A program made the translations under genes and the position numbers. This document shows, one piece after another, positions 20,611 through 31,844 of a stretch of DNA of 64,000 bases (the first letter of the stretch is position 1; each line of letters opens with the position of its first letter). The notes under the pieces are model-generated. The model had not been told where the DNA came from. It ran no database searches and saw only the letters and a list, made by a program, of their open reading frames with translations. The stretch spans positions 420,501 to 484,500 of the forward strand of contig JAHDVF020001251.1 in assembly GCA_022606425.2 (NCBI GenBank), read 5' to 3'. This DNA comes from Lepidostoma basale. Taxonomy: Eukaryota; Arthropoda; Insecta; Trichoptera; Lepidostomatidae.

Positions 20611-21065
20611 TTACATAAGGAAGGCAGAACAGTGCGACACAAAAAATGCGGAGGGGTGAATTGATCGAGGTAAAGGGGGTCATTGGGTGAGGGTAAGGGA
20701 AAGGCAAAGGGAGCACATGAGAATTTATATAACATAAAATATACGAGAAAAGAAAAAACAACAAAAAAAAAACTTAAAACACTGTTTTTTCCACTTTCGC
20801 GTTTATTTTTCTCGACATGTTTCAAAGGCTTACATCTTCATCATCGGGAGAACGGTATAAGTTTATATCGTTCTCCCCATGATATTTTTTGCATGAGGAA
20901 GGCGGAACAGTCTGGAGGGGGGAAAGAGAGAGAGGAAAAAATATAGAGGGTGGATTTATCGAGGTAAAAGGGGTCATTGGGTAAGGGAAAGGCAAAGGGA
21001 GAACATGAGAATTAATACAACATAAAATATACCAGAAAAGAAACAACAACAAAAAATACTTAAAC
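20611..21065. repeat. ~290 bp direct duplication flanking a hammerhead-like motif
   Basis: cataaggaaggcagaacagt ... gaaaggcaaagggagcacat (20616-20725) recurs as catgaggaaggcggaacagt ... gaaaggcaaagggagaacat (20894-21007). Between them lies gacatgtttcaaaggcttac with its minus-strand motif. Confidence 0.7.
20814..20848 (-). ncRNA. Decayed hammerhead-like motif
   Basis: Minus strand: ATGATGA (one core mismatch), imperfect AAG...CTT hairpin, GAAAC, ATGTC. Confidence 0.3.
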
Positions 21066-21179
21066 TAATCCACGCTCCACCAGAGAGCAGTTTGGACTTT
21101 GGGTCAGAGAAGTCGACGAAGACATTATTTTAATAATTGCAAACACCACTAACTTGAATTTGGAACACTGTTTTAATAT

Positions 21180-21435
21180 TAAGATATAAACAAACAAACC
21201 ATCACGTCGATTCCCCGCAGGGGTAGGCAGAAATAATTGACCGCCACACTACTCAATTCTGGCACACCTCTCTCGATTCCTACAAATTCATACGAGTCAT
21301 ACACGCACGTCGATTATTCTGACTTCTAACATGATCTTTAAAATTTGATTAATTTAGTCATGCCATGTTTTCCTCGGTGTACCTCGACTCCGTACTCCAT
21401 TTTCCATCCATGCGCTCCAAATGTCCGAACCAACG
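21180..21435 (-). mobile_element. LINE family A3 3' end
   Basis: (caaa)n tail aacaaacaaaccatcacgtc, gaatt-gaccgccacactact, and the tcatgccatgttttcctcgg block, with a junction at 21400. Confidence 0.7.
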
Positions 21436-21483
21436 CAGCGAGACTTAAATATCGGAATGAATAAACGTAAAACATATGAAATA

Positions 21484-21960
21484 AAAAAACAAACAAACCA
21501 GAGAGAATGGACCGCCACACTACTCTATCCTGGCAAATCTCTGTAGAATCCTCCACATCCATACAACGAGTCTTACACGCACGTCGATTCCTCCGACTTC
21601 TATCATGACCAACCTTTAAAATTTGATTAATTTGGTCATGCCATGTTTTCCTCGGTCTGCCTCGACTTCGTACCCCATTTACATCATTAACGTATACTTT
21701 CTTAACCATTCTCTCTCCATCCATGCGTTCCATATGTCCGAACCAACGCAGCGATCCTTTCATAATTTTGTTCATAATATCTTCTTCCGCTCTACATTCC
21801 TTTCTTTTATCAGAATTTGAGATTCTGTCGTATATCGTTCTACCACACATACCTCTTAGGGACTTCATCTCTACCGCATTTATTCTGCTCTCATCCTTCT
21901 TCTGCCAGTTCCATGCTTCGCTTCCATACATTAGGGTTGGGACCGTAAACGTAAACATGG
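21484..21960 (-). mobile_element. LINE family A3, long 3' copy
   Basis: The minus-strand frame 21958-21338 encodes [60 protein letters not shown] and [20 protein letters not shown]. It has a (TTTG)n rather than (TTAG)n tail, although the gagacggcgtgatgg box itself is lost. It is the reference copy for subfamily A3 here. Confidence 0.85.
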
Positions 21961-21974
21961 AAATTATATTCAGA

Positions 21975-22470
21975 TTTACTAACTAACTAACTAACCATCA
22001 CGCCGTCTCCCCGAAAGGGTAGGCAGAAAGAATGGACTGTCACACTTTTACTGATGTGGCACTCCAACCTTCTCTTTTCGCCCCGCGGGAGACGCGGTGT
22101 GATGGGTTGCGAACCTCATCGCCACCAATAGGCATCTCCCGCGCACACTTCGATCTTCCAACACCCACAAAATAAATCTTAAACAAATAATATAAAATAC
22201 AATGATATAAAATAAAATAACAAAATAAAAATAATTTAACACAAAATGTTCTTTTTAGATGGTGCACATATTGTCTATTTAATTTATGTTCCACGTATCC
22301 ACTGTTTTTTAATTTAGCACATAATGTTTTTAATTTAACACATAATGTTTTTTTCGATGTTGCACATGTTGACATGGACGATCCGGACTTTTGTGTTAAT
22401 TTAATTTATGTTACACGTATCCACCATTTTTTAAATTATCTGTAATAAGGCACTTAACCAGCAAAAACTT
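21975..22470 (-). mobile_element. Non-autonomous element sharing family A tail, copy 2 (longest)
   Basis: (aact)n, aaccatcacgccgtctcccc, tgtcacacttttactgatgc-like start, gagacgcggtgtgatgggtt, ataggcatctcccgcgcaca, then the AT-rich body to ttaaccagcaaaaacttt at 22470. The segment with acacataatgtttttaattt is internally duplicated relative to copy 1. Confidence 0.8.
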
Positions 22471-22754
22471 TATTTTAATATTTTAGTAAATTCAGATTTA
22501 CTAAAATAAAAAAAACTTTTCTTACTCCCTTTGTCACATCCACGTGCACTTTCATCATTCATTCATTCACACCATGTGGCCAGATCATCTTTTTGTGTTT
22601 TTTTTTTCAGAACGTGCCACGAATACGAATGTGTCAAGTGACTAATAATCACGAGTTATCCTTGTTGTGAAATTTTACGAGCATTGTGCGCTGGATAGGG
22701 CGTTCTATCCGAGAGAAAGTTTAAAGTGCAATTAACATATTTAATACGAATGAA

Positions 22755-22903
22755 TCAAATCGAATCAGTCTATTTTCTCGTTACAAAGAACAATTATATA
22801 ATAGTTTAAGGCATCCATTGAGAACAGGTAAAATAAAATATATAATACCAGGAACGCATGAGAGATGGTTCGACTTTATAAATCCGAGATACTCTCTAAC
22901 GAA
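22755..22903 (-). mobile_element. Jockey-like LINE group G tail
   Basis: aatcaaatcgaatcagtcta, aaggcatccattgagaacag and ggaacgcatgagagatggtt: the group G 3' UTR with a decayed (caaat)n end. 22471-22754 is unassigned. Confidence 0.65.
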
Positions 22904-23375
22904 CATGTAACTGGCACAAGAAGGATGAAAGTAGAATGAATGCAGTAGAAATGAGATCTCTTAGACGAATGTGTGGATACTCTGTGTATGATAGTGTCGA
23001 ATGAAAATATAATAAGTGAATGCGGTGCGAATGATGGTGTTATGAACAAAATAATGAAAGGATCATTAATATGGTTTGGACACATGGAAAGAATTATTGA
23101 AGAAAGAATGGTAAAAAAATATTTGTTGACGATGTAAATGGAACCAGAAATAGGAGAAGACCGAGGAAAACGTGGCACGATCAAATAAATCAAATATTGA
23201 ATGTCGGCCACGTGAGGAGTCAGAGAAATCGACGCGCGTGCATAACACGATGTATGAATGTTGAGGAAGCGAGAAAAATATGTCAGGAAAGAAAAGTGAG
23301 GCAGCCCATTCTTTCTGCTTACCCCTTCGGGGAGACGGCGTGATGGTTAGTTAGATAGTTAGTTAGTTAGTTAGA
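22904..23375 (+). mobile_element. LINE family A1, frameshifted
   Basis: aactggcacaagaaggatga, gatctcttagacgaatgtgt, acgtggcacgatcaaataaa and cttaccccttcggggagacg with a long ttagttagttagttag tail. The [10 protein letters not shown] region has a deletion that shifts frame (gatagtgtcg). A group G tail scrap (gatttgatttgatttg) follows to 23425. Confidence 0.8.
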
Positions 23376-23425
23376 GTTTTACATCATTGTTCAAGAAACA
23401 ATAAATATGATTTGATTTGATTTGA

Positions 23426-23814
23426 AAGAAGAAGGTGGTTCTTTCTGCCTTCAATGAAATTGATCGTCGATTCGATTGAATCACTATTGAAACATCACAA
23501 ATGCCGGCGCCTCGTATCGTTAGTCAGATGTGGCAATGCGTAATGCGCTCTTCTTACAGCGAGGATGATTCATAAACCGGTCGGTTCGAAAAGACCCCCG
23601 ACTGATACTCTGGACACTAGGTGACGTACATACGTATAAAACACTATGTTTACATAATAAACGTAAGAGAATTTAAAAATATAACAGAGCTTGTCTTCAG
23701 ATAACAGAACTTATTATAATTTATTGTTACTACGTTAATTTCGGGGAGAATGTTTGCAATAGTGTGAGTGACAGTGCGTTTACTAATAAAATAGTCGCTG
23801 TTTTATTTTTTTAC
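23426..23814. other. Unassigned stretch
   Basis: No coding frame, repeat or transposon end recognised; possible unique intergenic DNA. Confidence 0.3.
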
Positions 23815-23930
23815 TAACTAACTAACTAACTAACCATCACGCCATCTCCCTGAAAGGGTAGGCAGAAAGAATGGACTGTCACACTTTTACTGATGCGGCA
23901 CTCCATCCTTCTCTTTTCGCTCGATGTAGT
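23815..23930 (-). mobile_element. Non-autonomous element sharing family A tail, copy 3 (truncated)
   Basis: (aact)n, aaccatcacgccatctccct, tgtcacacttttactgatgc and the actccatccttctcttttcg block, cut after about 110 bases. Confidence 0.75.
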
Positions 23931-23981
23931 TTTTATTTTTTTATTATTGAAAAAACAATTCGAGGTGTGACTAATACAATA

Positions 23982-24016
23982 TACGCCACGCTACACTTGC
24001 GTTGTAGCGTGGCGTA
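23982..24016. repeat. Perfect 14 bp hairpin
   Basis: tacgccacgctaca and its exact reverse complement tgtagcgtggcgta enclose a 7-base loop. No flanking element recognised in 23931-24250. Confidence 0.75.
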
Positions 24017-24253
24017 GATTTAAAATTCTGTTCGCTGTGTTTCGATATTTTATGTATGGCATGTATCTATGTATGCATATTGAGTGTATTATTCATCGAC
24101 AAAACATTTTGAAATAACGTTTTAAATAAAAAAAATGGAGTGTACTTTAACATATACTCGTATAGTGCAAACGTGTAAAGTGCAGTGTTGTCAAACTCAA
24201 TGTCAAATGTCATTTAGTATATAGTTTATAGAAAAATAACATTTGCTAGTATA

Positions 24254-24470
24254 GCTAATAGCAGGCAAGCCAACGTTCGGGCAGGACAACGTTAGTCGGG
24301 TGCGCAAGTTTTTATATATAAATATGAATGTCTGTGTGTTCGTTCCCTATGTGTTCGCGTATTATTCGCCCAATTGAGTTGAAACTTTTGAAACTTTGTA
24401 CAGTTGTTGTTGGCAGTGATGGCCTATCAGCTGATATCCTTCGGAACTGATTTTATTAAAACTGACTAAC
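24254..24470. repeat. Probable arthropod dispersed repeat
   Basis: aaatatgaatgtctgtgtgt and the following ttcgcccaattgagttgaa resemble repeat ends common in insect genomes. I cannot assign a family. Confidence 0.3.
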
Positions 24471-25257
24471 TTACAATCGCGCCGTCTCTCCGAAGGGAAA
24501 GCCAGAAAGTATGGATCACCACACTATTATTTCCTGACACAATTCCTCAACATTCATAAATCTTGTCATACACGCAAATCGAATTCTTCGACTCCTCATG
24601 TGGCCGACATTTAATATTAGATTGATTTGATCGTGCCGCGTTTTCATCGATATTCTTCTATTTCTAGTTCCGTTAAAATCATTAACATATATCGTACTTT
24701 TTTATCATTCTTTCTTCATTCATTCTTTCCATTATAACTAACTAACTAACTTACCATCACGCCGTCTCCCGGGAGGGGTAGGCAGAAAGAATGGAATGCC
24801 ACACTGTTCTGTCCTGACATACGTCTCTCGATTCCTCTACATTCATACATCTTGTCATGCACGCACGTCGATTTTTCCGACTCCTCACGTGACCGACATT
24901 CAATATTTGATTGATTTGATCGTGCCACGTTTTCCTCGGCCTTCCTCTATTTCTAGCTCCGTTCACGCTGTTTACATATACCTTCTTTACCATTCTGTCT
25001 TCTTTACCACTCATTATTTCCATGTCCAAACCATCTTAATGACCCTTTCCTTATTTTGTTCATAACACTTTCATTCGCACCACATTCACTTCTTATACTT
25101 GCATTTGTCACTCTATCATAAACAGATTTTCCACACATTCGTCTTAGAGATCTCATTTCTACTGCATTTATTCTACTTTCATCCTTCTTTTGCCAGTTCC
25201 ATGCTTCTCTTCCATACATAAGGGTCGGCACAAGAACACCATTGTGCACTGCCAAAA
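24462..25257 (-). mobile_element. Two LINE family A1 copies in tandem, same direction
   Basis: 24462-24734 is an older copy with tail ctaacttacaatcgcgccgt, cut at the ERMNEE region. 24735-25257 is cleaner: minus frames 25255-25004 and 25029-24757 encode [60 protein letters not shown] and VWHSILSAYPSRETA, split by one frameshift near 25015. Confidence 0.82.
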
Positions 25258-25334
25258 GCCTATCCTTTCTATTATTATATTGTTTATATTATGTTTTACT
25301 ATATTTATATTTTACGTTTATATTTAGTATTATT

Positions 25335-25625
25335 ATATTTTTATGAATGTAGTACGGAGTCGAGGCAGACCGAGAAAAACATGGCATGACCAAATTAATC
25401 AAATTTTAAAGGTTGGTCATGTTAGAAGTCGGAGGAATCGACGTGCGTGTATGACTCGTTGTATTAATGTGGAGGAAGCTAGAGAGGCTTGCCAGGATTG
25501 AGTAACGGCGTGATGGTTTGTTTGTTTATATTTTACCTGTACTCAATAGATGCCTTAATCTTTAATATTGTTTGTTAATGTATTTTGAGATGATAAACTG
25601 ATTTGATTTGACTTGATTTGATTTA
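25335..25625 (+). mobile_element. LINE family A3 3' end then group G tail
   Basis: 25350-25525: gtacggagtcgaggcagacc to gatggtttgtttgtt, an A3 end with (TTTG)n. 25531-25625: ctgtactcaatagatgcctt to gatttgatttga, a group G 3' UTR. Confidence 0.75.
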
Positions 25626-25790
25626 ATGATCCTTTCATTTCATTGTTCATAACAATTCTTATATTTCTATTCGACACTATATCATACACATATTTTCCAT
25701 ACATTAGTTTAAGAGATCTAATTTCTACTGCATTTATTCTTTCATCATTTTGCCAGTTCCATGTTTCACTTCCATACGTGAGAAATAATA
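25626..25790 (-). mobile_element. LINE family A1 internal fragment
   Basis: ttaatgatcctttcatttc through ctactgcatttattctttca to tgccagttccatgtttcact: the SLRRMC-WNWQKK region only. 25791-26084 is unassigned. Confidence 0.65.
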
Positions 25791-26084
25791 CTTAAGTAAA
25801 ACAAAAAGGTCCATAATATGGTGGTCCCTCCTTCTTTCTTATGCTCCGGAAAAAAGGCGTGATGGTTTGGTTGAAGTTACAATTGCCGATGAGTCATAGA
25901 ACAAGCATCGTCTCTTGTCTCCGAGACGGTCGTGATGTCACGACATTCAAATCACGGTGTAGCTGTATGCATTGTCCGTTTAAAAAAATCATGTTATTAC
26001 CTCAATGCATGAGCTTATGTTAATCTTACCTTAACCATTGAGTGCCTGAATAGTGTCTCACAGACACCTGTGTATAATATGTAA

Positions 26085-26655
26085 CTAACTTAACTAACTA
26101 ACTAACTAACTAACCATCACGCCGTTTCCCAGGCAGAGAAAATAGACATATTTAGTATTTGTAATGAACAAGAAAAAGAAAGGATCTTAATATAATAGAT
26201 GGTTAAGACACATGGAAAGAATGAGTGAAAACAGAATGGTAAAGAAGGTATATGTAAACGGCGTGAACGGAGCTAGAAATGGAGTAAGGCCGAGGAAAAC
26301 GTGGCACGATCAAATCAATCAGATATTGAATGTCGGTCACGTGAGCAGTCGGAAAAATTTACGTGCGTGCATGACAAGATGTATGAATGTTTAGGAAGCG
26401 AGAGAAATATGTCGGGACAGAACAGTGTGGCGTTCCATTCTTTCTGCCTACCCCTCGGGGAGACAGCGTGATGGTTAGTTAGTATTTGTAATAGGTACTG
26501 TGTGTCAGCCATTACCGCAAAAATAAATATATCGACTGAACCAACAAATATGGCAGTGCACAATGGAGTTCTAGTGCCGACCCTCATGTATGGAAGTGAA
26601 GCTTGGAGTTTGCAGAAAATGTATGAAAGTAGAATAAATACCGTAGAAATCAAAT
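26085..26655 (+). mobile_element. LINE family A fragments, opposite ends joined
   Basis: 26085-26140 is a minus-strand A tail (aaccatcacgccgtttccc). 26205-26480 is plus-strand A1 ([40 protein letters not shown]) with a stop in NVxEAR. 26515-26650 is an earlier region ([20 protein letters not shown]) out of order behind it. Confidence 0.7.
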
Positions 26656-27020
26656 CAAATCAGTTTATTAACTCAAAAGACATTACAAACATCAAAATGT
26701 TTAAGGCATCTATTCATTACAGGTAAAATATTATAAAAATACAACTTAATACCAGGAACGCATTAGCGATGGTTCGACATTAGGAAGACAAGATATTCTC
26801 TAAAGTCAAGAGATACCGAACGTACCTTCACAAATATGAAATACGTCGATCTCCGAGGAGACCGCGTTCAGCAGACTAATTGCTCTTCCCGGAGAAATCT
26901 ATCGGGGACAAAAAGACCAACACCCTCTAGCACGGCCGAGTTCTCGAAATATCCCCTGATTAATTTAAAGAAATGGGTAATGAGATGCCCATCTCTTCGA
27001 AGCTGTAAATAATTGGTATC
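26652..27020 (-). mobile_element. Jockey-like LINE group G, (ATTTG) tail
   Basis: aaatcaaatcaaatcagttt at the 3' end, then gatggttcgacattaggaag and cgatctccgaggagaccgcg. Part of the coding region (ARTNLPL to RHRLLY) is deleted at about 26893. Confidence 0.75.
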
Positions 27021-27021
27021 A

Positions 27022-27345
27022 CTTAGAAGAATGTGAGCAAAACAATGTATGATAGAATACCCAATGAAAAGGTTTGAAAGTAATGTAAGGCGGATGAATG
27101 GGTCCTAAATAAAATTAAGAAAGGGTCGCTAAGATGGTTTGGACTTATGGAACGAATGGATGATGGAAGAATGGTCAAAAATATATATACAAATAGTGTG
27201 AATCAAAAAAGAAGTAGAAGAATGCCAGGGCGACACGGCATGACCAAATTAATCAAATACTGAAAGGTGGCCTTATTCGAAGCATGAAAAATCGACGAGA
27301 ATGCGTGTCACGGTGTGTGAATGTAGAAGAGACAGCGTATAACGT
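27022..27345 (+). mobile_element. LINE family A2 internal fragment
   Basis: acttagaagaatgtgagcaa, gggtcgctaagatggtttgg and the gaccaaattaatcaaatact block. A duplicated base pair shifts the GRPRKTWHD box (gccagggcgacacggcatg). Confidence 0.7.
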
Positions 27346-27525
27346 ATATTTTGTTAAAGCGATAGCTGTCAAATTTGACAAGAATACTTATTATGTCTTG
27401 AAATTTCACCATGGAACGTTACACGCTTCAACAACGCGTTATTATTGTTAAAATTTATTATCAAAATCGGTGCTCTGTTCGCCTAATTATGGCAATTAAT
27501 TTTGTAATGTCTATTGATGAAATTG
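27346..27525 (+). pseudogene. Mariner-like transposase N-terminal scrap
   Basis: ATG at 27411 starts MERYTLQQRVIIVKIYYQNR, the typical opening of an insect Tc1/mariner-type helix-turn-helix domain; it loses similarity after about 30 codons. The upstream aaagcgatagctgtcaaatt recurs at 28990. Confidence 0.55.
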
Positions 27526-28070
27526 AGATCACTAAGAAGAATGTGCGGGAAAAAGTTGTATGATAGAAAACCGAATGATGAAATAACAGAGATATGTAAG
27601 GCAGATGAATGCATCATGGATAAAATTAAAAAAAGATCCCTGAGATGGTTTGGGCATATGGAACGAATGGATTAGAGTAGAATGGTTAAAAATTTGTACA
27701 CAAGCAGCGGGAGTGGAAAAAGAAGCCGAGGACGACCGAGGAAAACATGGCATGACCAAATTAATCAATTACTAAAAGGCGGCCACATTCGAAGTCGGAA
27801 TAATCGACGTGCGTGCATGGTACGATGTATGAATGTAGAGCAAGCCCGAGAGGTATGCCAGGACAGAGCATTGTGGCGATCCATCCTCTCTGCCTACCCC
27901 TCCGGGGAAATAGCGTGACGGTTAGTTAGTTAGTTAGTTTATTGATGAAATAAACTGATTTGATTTGATTTGAAGAGTCGCGAGAGTTTTGTCAGGATAT
28001 AACAGTTTGGCGGTTCATCCTCTCTGCCTAACCCTTCGGAGAAACGGCGTGATGGTTAGTTAGTTGTTGA
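27526..28070 (+). mobile_element. LINE family A2 copy plus group G and A tails
   Basis: 27530-27930 encodes SLRWFGHMERM (stop after MD), [40 protein letters not shown] and ILSAYPSGEIA, with a ttagttagttagttag tail. 27940-27975 is a group G tail (gatttgatttga). 27976-28066 is another A tail ending acggcgtgatggttagttag. Confidence 0.82.
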
Positions 28071-28439
28071 ATCATTTTATTTAAATACACAGAATAACGG
28101 AAATACATTCAATCATTATATAATCTGCCTATAATCATAATTTCATATAATTTACTTAGAAATGTCAATGATATCAGTCGGAACTAATAATGTATTAATG
28201 ATTTTATCGTCGCAATCAAGTTATTACCGCGTAAAATGCTGTCTATCCATTTTAAGAAATACTTCTTTATTCAGAAATTTCTAGTATATTCCAAGAATAC
28301 CGATCAATCAATCAGCGCGCTTTAATTGAATGGAATTCTATTCCATTTTTGTAATTATTTTTAAAGTGTTAAGACATTTTTTAATGTGTAGTGTTTTTCA
28401 TTAAGAGCGCTCGAACTTTGAAATGAAATAAAACAACTT
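28071..28439. other. Unassigned stretch
   Basis: AT-rich. 28395-28415 (gagcgctcgaactttgaaat) faintly resembles the mariner-like end at 28950. Confidence 0.3.
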
Positions 28440-28830
28440 CTTCTCTGGTCTCAATCTAACGATTGGTCTGCAGCAAGGCGACGCATCTCCTCTTCCACTC
28501 CGCTCGGTCCTCGGCAACTCTCTTCAACTCCGCATAAGAGGTGCAGCTCATATCTCGGTAAATCTGGTCTAGGTACTCTTGGCGAGGTCGTCTTCTGCCA
28601 ATCGATCCCTCGACCATTCCCTCCAACACATTATGCAGGAAACATTCGTGTCGCAACACATGTCCAATCCATCTTGCGCGCCTCTCCGCTATGGTGTTCA
28701 ACACGTGCCTACTCTCTTCAACTCTGCTGAGAACCTCTTCATTTGTAATGTGGTCCCTCCATGAAACATGGGCAACTCGTCGGTAGGTCCACATCTCAAA
28801 TGCCTCCAGCAAACAACTTGTCTAAGTCAT
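28440..28830 (-). mobile_element. RTE-like LINE group C, 3' coding end
   Basis: The minus-strand frame 28812-28456 (118 codons, open) encodes [60 protein letters not shown] and VAEDRAEWKRRCVALLQ. This is the C-terminal tail after a reverse transcriptase, with a WIGHVLR box in place of WFGHMER. Another copy is at 50940-51215. Confidence 0.8.
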
Positions 28831-28864
28831 ATTGCCACAATTTATTTTTAATATTAAAGGTCAT

Positions 28865-29058
28865 TCAATGACATTATTTATGAAATAAAATTTCTGCCAA
28901 ATGGCCGCTGTGAAGGTGGTGTATCCTGGTAAATAAATGGTTTTTCAATAGGGACGCTCAAACTTTGATAGCGGCCATTTTAGTAAAACGATAGCAGTCA
29001 AATTGACAAGAATACTTATATAGAATTGATTTCACAATTGAACGCTACACGCTCTGTA
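28865..29058 (+). mobile_element. Mariner-like element end
   Basis: tttttcaatagggacgctca and aaactttgatagcggccatt, then gatagcagtcaaattgacaa, shared with 27370-27390. Non-coding scrap. Confidence 0.45.
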
Positions 29059-29059
29059 G

Positions 29060-29430
29060 CTTTCTCTATATTCATACATCGTAACATGCACCCTCGTCGA
29101 TTGTTCCGACTTCGAATGTGGCCGCCTTTCAGTATTTGATTACTTTGGTCATGCCACGTCTATCTTAACCTTCCTCGACTTCTTTATCCATTCACACTGC
29201 TTGTATATAACATTTTAACTATTCTTCCCTTATCCATTAATTCAATATGTTCATAACTTCTTCATTGCGTATTCTATCATACATTGTTTTTTCGCACATT
29301 ATTCTAAGTGATCTCATTTCTACGGCATTTATCCTACTTTCATCCTTTTGCCAACTCAAATCCTCACTTCTATATATTAGGGTCGGCACTAGAATCCCAT
29401 TGTGCACTGCCATCTTTGCTTCAGTTGATA
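29060..29430 (-). mobile_element. LINE family A2 fragment
   Basis: Minus strand: HNGILVPTLIYRSEDLSWQK, VEMRSLRIMCEKTMYDRIRN, then a gap and the KSRGRLR-WHDQSNQILKGGHI region. The tail is lost. Confidence 0.7.
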
Positions 29431-29475
29431 TATTTCTATAGTCTCGTTCTGTTTTGTATATTTGTTAAGTTTATA

Positions 29476-29875
29476 CAAACAAACAAACCATCACGCCATG
29501 TCCCCGCAGGGGTAGGCAGAGAGAATGGACCGCCACACTACTCTATCCTGGCAAACGAGTCATATACGCACGTCGATTCCTCCGACTTCTAACATGACCA
29601 ACCTTTAAAATTTGATTAATTTGGTCATGCCATGTTTTCCTCGGTACCCCGTACTCCATTTACATCATTAACGTATACTTTCTTAACCATTCTTTCTCCA
29701 TCCATGCGTTCCATATATCCGAACCATCGCAGCGATCCTTTCATAATTTTGTTCGTAATACCTTCTTCCGCTCTACATTCCTTTCTCATATCAGCATTTG
29801 AGATTCTGTCGTATATCGTTTTACCACACATACGTCTTAGGGACCTCATCTCTACCGCATTAAGTTTATACATAT
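29476..29875 (-). mobile_element. LINE family A3 copy
   Basis: (caaa)n tail acaaacaaaccatcacgcca. The minus-strand frame 29915-29625 encodes [40 protein letters not shown] and NDVNGVRGTEENMA, where a deletion breaks the GRPRKTW box. 29876-30190 is unassigned. Confidence 0.78.
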
Positions 29876-30194
29876 GTAAAATGTGTTTCTTGTTGATACA
29901 TGAAGTATCGTTCAATGTTACGGTGAAGCGAGGGCACGCCTGTGTATTTGTCTTTCGTCACCGGCAGTAATTCAAAGAATTCACGTTGGCTTTTCTAGAA
30001 TCCAACGGCTAATGTGTCAGGTGTTGTCTGTTCTCTGTTTGTCTTCGCGTTGTGTTTCTCTGTAATTATGGGTATCTATCGGCATTACGCATTCAACAAC
30101 TGTATCAAAATCCTTGAAACTATCAGTCATCATCTGATCATGACTCACTTTATAACATTACCTAACCAACCAATACGCCGTTTCATCAAAGAGA

Positions 30195-30480
30195 GACAGA
30201 AACGACCTTCTTCTCTTTATTTGCTAGCCTTCTTCTCTCCACTGCTGGATACAGGCCTCTTCCAATTTCCTCCACTTGTCTCTATCCTGCCCCCTTTATA
30301 TCCAAGATTTTCCAACCCTTTTGTCAATATCATCGGTCCATTTCATCGGTGGCCTTCCGACACTTCGCCTATTTGCCCATGGTCTCCAACTGAGCATCCT
30401 GGGTGTCCATCTGTTGCCATCCTGTCTAGCCAAGTGTCCAGCCCATTGCCATTTCAATTTTACCACTCGGTTTTACCATA
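30195..30480 (-). mobile_element. RTE-like LINE group D 3' end
   Basis: ctccactgctggatacaggc is the stereotyped end. The minus strand encodes a VGRPPMKWTDDIDKRVGKSW-like box and a [15 protein letters not shown] box (gtaaaattgaaatggcaatg). Confidence 0.65.
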
Positions 30481-30482
30481 CA

Positions 30483-30740
30483 GGCGACCAGAACCAACCT
30501 CCCTCTGGTGACGCCGGTGGGAAGAGCTAAGAATTATTCTGCTCTTCGCGGTTTACTCGAGATCGACGTCTTTCATACTAGTTAAAGTACGTTCAGAAGA
30601 CACATACTCTTGACTTCGAGAGTATCTTGTCTTCCTAATGTCGAACCATCTCTCATGCATTCCTGGTATTATATATAATATTTTTCCTGTTCTCAATAGA
30701 TTCCTTAAACATTGATGGTGTCTGTTGAGATAATTAACTG
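30483..30740 (+). mobile_element. Jockey-like LINE group G 3' end
   Basis: gcgaccagaaccaacctccc through gaagacacatactcttgact to attgatggtgtctgttgaga and taattaactgg, where group H begins. Confidence 0.7.
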
Positions 30741-31240
30741 GAACTAGAAAGAATCCAGGAACGATTTTCAAGATATTTATACCTCAGGGAGTATAACTTT
30801 TATCCTTTTTTTACCCCTCACTATTTCTCTCAGGAATGTTGGATTTCAACACTCTTGAAACTCGTCGAATGATCTTTCTAGGAAAGCATTTTTTTAAACT
30901 ATTATCCGGAGGTATTTGCAATCCAGGAGTACTGAGAGAGCTAAATCTATACGTTCGCCATAGTTACAGCAGAGCAAGGGGGCATATATTATTTTATGCC
31001 CAAAATTGCCGCACAGAGGCCCTTCGAAGTTCTCCTGTATTGTAAGAGATTCGTCTTTTAATCATTTGCAAAATTCGTAAATACCCTTACGATAAAGGCA
31101 GCAAGCAAATAACTGGCTTTTCCTATTCAAAAGGTTCTATGTATATTTCCTTTGATATTTTTTTTCACCCTTTACATCGATTTGGCTCGCGCTGTAATGA
31201 TGCAAGGAGTTTTTTCAATAAAATAATAATAATAATAATT
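30741..31240 (+). mobile_element. Jockey-like LINE group H with (ATA)n tail
   Basis: Encodes ELERIQERFSRYLYLREYNF, LETRRMIFLGKHFFKLLSGG and a short C-terminus. The 3' end runs ccctttacatcgatttggct, then tcaataaaataataataat. That end is shared with SINE type 2 (19085-19632, 59449-59702). Confidence 0.75.
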
Positions 31241-31518
31241 TGATGTTCTCAAAGTGTGCTCCGCATGGCCTCTGTGAGCACTCCTCCGCGACTAGCAACA
31301 TTATAAATCTTCAATAATTCTACAATAAAAAAACTGCAAACAAAACAATTTTGAACATTTTCACGTATCAGACGCGTCATGTTAACTACAATAGTTGCTG
31401 ACTCAAAGGGGTAAACCAATAAAATGAGCATAAAATCAGGTTTTGCTTATTTTAGGGCTCTGTATAATATATAGGGTTTCAAAAGGGTTCCGTCCCAAAA
31501 AATGTTTGAGAACCGCTG
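31241..31518. mobile_element. hAT-type MITE
   Basis: The right end read inward is CAGCGGTTCTCAAACATTTT, a classic hAT terminus, followed outside by ctctaaat. The left end carries gttctcaaagtgtgctccgc but its first bases are cut by the (ATA)n tail. About 275 bases, no coding. 31519-31844 is unassigned. Confidence 0.6.
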
Positions 31519-31844
31519 CTCTAAATCACAGGTTCCCAACAAGTGTGGATAGTCCAAGACTCGATATGACGTATATGCACGTGTTAGTATTTTTTACGCT
31601 GATTTCTTTGTTTTTTTTGTACATAATAAAATCACGCGTCGCTCTTTGAGTCCTTAAATAGAACTAAAACGAGAAGGCCAATGGACCAACGCGATGCTCT
31701 CTCTGGTGCGTTACTGTACCACATGACGTCATATGTCAGGATTTCAAAACAACGTTCTTGATTCGAATTTCAAAACGAAACTCGATACTGAAACTGGATA
31801 ATTCGTATCTCTTATTATTTTATTGTTTCTCGAACAATAATATT

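Noticed and set aside
23345..23375. Telomeric repeat (TTAGG-like) from the many ttag runs
   Set aside because: The unit is TTAG, four bases, always at the 3' end of LINE family A or its partner element.
30014..30511. 165-codon frame on the plus strand
   Set aside because: Its second half is antisense to the group D LINE at 30195-30480; no domain in the first half.
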